Positions 24,862 through 25,596 of a stretch of DNA of 25,596 nucleotides are shown here, piece after piece; the first letter of the stretch is position 1, and each line of letters opens with the position of its first letter. The notes beneath the pieces are model-generated. The model saw nothing but the letters and a program-made list of their open reading frames with translations. It was not told where the DNA came from and did not search any database. The stretch comes from JAEXNA01 sp050486105. Its GTDB lineage: Bacteria > Vulcanimicrobiota > Xenobia > Xenobiales > JADMJV01. Location of the stretch: positions 1 through 25,596 of the forward strand of contig JBJHCR010000054.1 in the NCBI GenBank assembly GCA_050486105.1, written 5' to 3'. Both the position numbers and the translations under genes were made by a program.

Positions 24862-24905
24862 AGCAAGATCCCGACTTGCTAACCTTTTCCTTTGCCGCAA
24901 AAGGT
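24862..24905 (+). terminator. Hairpins after thioredoxin
   Basis: AGCAAG (24862-24867) pairs with CTTGCT (24875-24880), and the following AACC-TTTT gives a T-rich tail. The next ACCTTTT (24882-24888) pairs with AAAAGGT (24899-24905). The first hairpin is the more likely terminator; the two are alternative or stacked structures. Confidence 0.55.
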
Positions 24906-24982
24906 ATTTCGAAATCGAGGGCTAACAGGGAGGGCGCACGGGGTTCCCCCGATGCGCTACCTTTAATCTCGGGAGGGATTTC

Positions 24983-25468
24983 ATGTCTAAGAAATTCGCA
25001 AACCTTTGGCTCTGTCTACTCGGGGCCCTCATCTTTACCACCGGTTGTGGTTCGAGCAATGACGAAGTCATTACTCCTCCGCCTCCAGCACCCACCAGCA
25101 GCATTGAAGCTCGCTTTGATCGCGCACCTGTTGTGGCTCAGTCTTTCGACACCGCCACCCACTACACCGTGGATGTGTTGAACGCTGGAACGGATACTTT
25201 TATCCGTCCGGCAGACGTTTTCCAAGCTAACAACACTGTAACCCGCCAGGTGCACGTGATGACCAGCATTCCCGTCGGAACCTACGACGTAGTCGTGACC
25301 GGGTTCAATGGTGATCCCAGAAGTGCTACCGACAACGTCATTCAGTTGGGCCAGCGTCGTGCCAGCAGCGCTCCTACCGACCAGGGTGCAACCCGAATCG
25401 TCGGAGCAGAGACCAACTTTCCGTTGGTCGACATCCCCACCGGGACCTATACTCCCAACCTACCCTAG
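24983..25468 (+). CDS. Small lipoprotein of unknown function
   Basis: A 161-residue lipoprotein. The signal peptide MSKKFANLWLCLLGALIFTTGC ends in a lipobox with Cys22 as the lipidation site, followed by GSSNDEV and a Pro-rich linker (PPPPAPTSS, about 32-40). The mature part of about 115 residues is beta-rich and has a 'VPVGTYDVVVTGFNGD'-style strand pair (SIPVGTYDVVVTGFNGD), as in small surface beta-sandwich modules. No catalytic motif. A strong GGGAGG ribosome-binding site is 6 bases before the ATG. Role and partner unknown. Confidence 0.85.
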   Translation: MSKKFANLWLCLLGALIFTTGCGSSNDEVITPPPPAPTSSIEARFDRAPVVAQSFDTATHYTVDVLNAGTDTFIRPADVFQANNTVTRQVHVMTSIPVGTYDVVVTGFNGDPRSATDNVIQLGQRRASSAPTDQGATRIVGAETNFPLVDIPTGTYTPNLP

Positions 25469-25596
25469 GCTCAATTTGGCCTGATTAACCTGAAACTCCG
25501 TTCGGGAGCCAAGGCAACTGAGAAGAGCGGGCAGCGAGCAGGTCGGTGGTGTCAGGTTATAGGTGCAAGAGCAGTTTGGCTGTGGGGGGCACGTAA
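25469..25596. other. Right-hand end, no gene seen
   Basis: The last 128 bp show no reading frame or structure I can support. It may be the leader of a gene beyond the window. Confidence 0.4.

Noticed and set aside
1..25596. Insertion sequence, prophage or defence island
   Set aside because: No transposase, integrase, phage structural or restriction/CRISPR gene and no long direct repeats were seen; the window reads as core and lineage-specific chromosome.

Overview
The window is a gene-dense stretch (roughly mid-50s % G+C by eye) from a bacterial chromosome. Twenty-two protein-coding genes are supported. I see no rRNA, tRNA, CRISPR array, insertion sequence or phage gene. Gene content suggests a lineage outside the well-studied model groups. 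It has a prolyl-tRNA synthetase of the archaeal/eukaryote-like type that ends in a C-terminal Tyr, a full-length Tricorn protease, an F420-dependent glucose-6-phosphate-dehydrogenase-type LLM enzyme, and a cytosolic-type malate dehydrogenase very like that of Thermus. A bacterial HtpG, an E. coli-like ornithine carbamoyltransferase, a PilZ protein and a lipoprotein show that it is a bacterium. The phylum cannot be fixed from this evidence; an under-cultured group such as Vulcanimicrobiota/Eremiobacterota, Armatimonadota or a relative is a guess. TTG and GTG starts with good ribosome-binding sites are common here.

Layout: 120-5317 is a minus-strand run. In order of transcription it holds a small zinc-ribbon-like protein, a LOG-family nucleotide phosphoribohydrolase, a sensorless histidine-kinase-like protein, a flavin-reductase-domain protein, a small exported protein and the chaperone HtpG. 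The LOG, kinase and flavin-reductase genes overlap end to end and probably form an operon. From 5422 to 9211 come nucleoside and redox genes on both strands: an adenosine-deaminase-family enzyme (+), an F420 LLM enzyme (-), a one-helix membrane protein (-), a probable FMN split-barrel protein (+) and an HD-domain phosphohydrolase (-). Next come argF (-), a zinc-ribbon protein (+) and mdh (+), closed by a 13-bp perfect hairpin. An exported protein of unknown function (-) follows.

The least explained part is 13048-19266. A two-gene minus-strand operon encodes a 1192-residue VIT/VWA protein whose metal-binding MIDAS site looks degraded, followed 15 bp later by a c-di-GMP-binding PilZ protein. 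Divergent from it is a 591-residue protein with no family I can name and a 145-residue Pro/Glu-rich tail. This trio is the best candidate for an undescribed system, perhaps a c-di-GMP-controlled surface, motility or scaffold machine, but that is inference.

The right end holds proS (-), facing the previous gene across two strong hairpins, and then the Tricorn protease gene (+), a WCPPC thioredoxin (+) and a small lipoprotein (+). No gap between genes exceeds about 250 bp with the starts chosen here.
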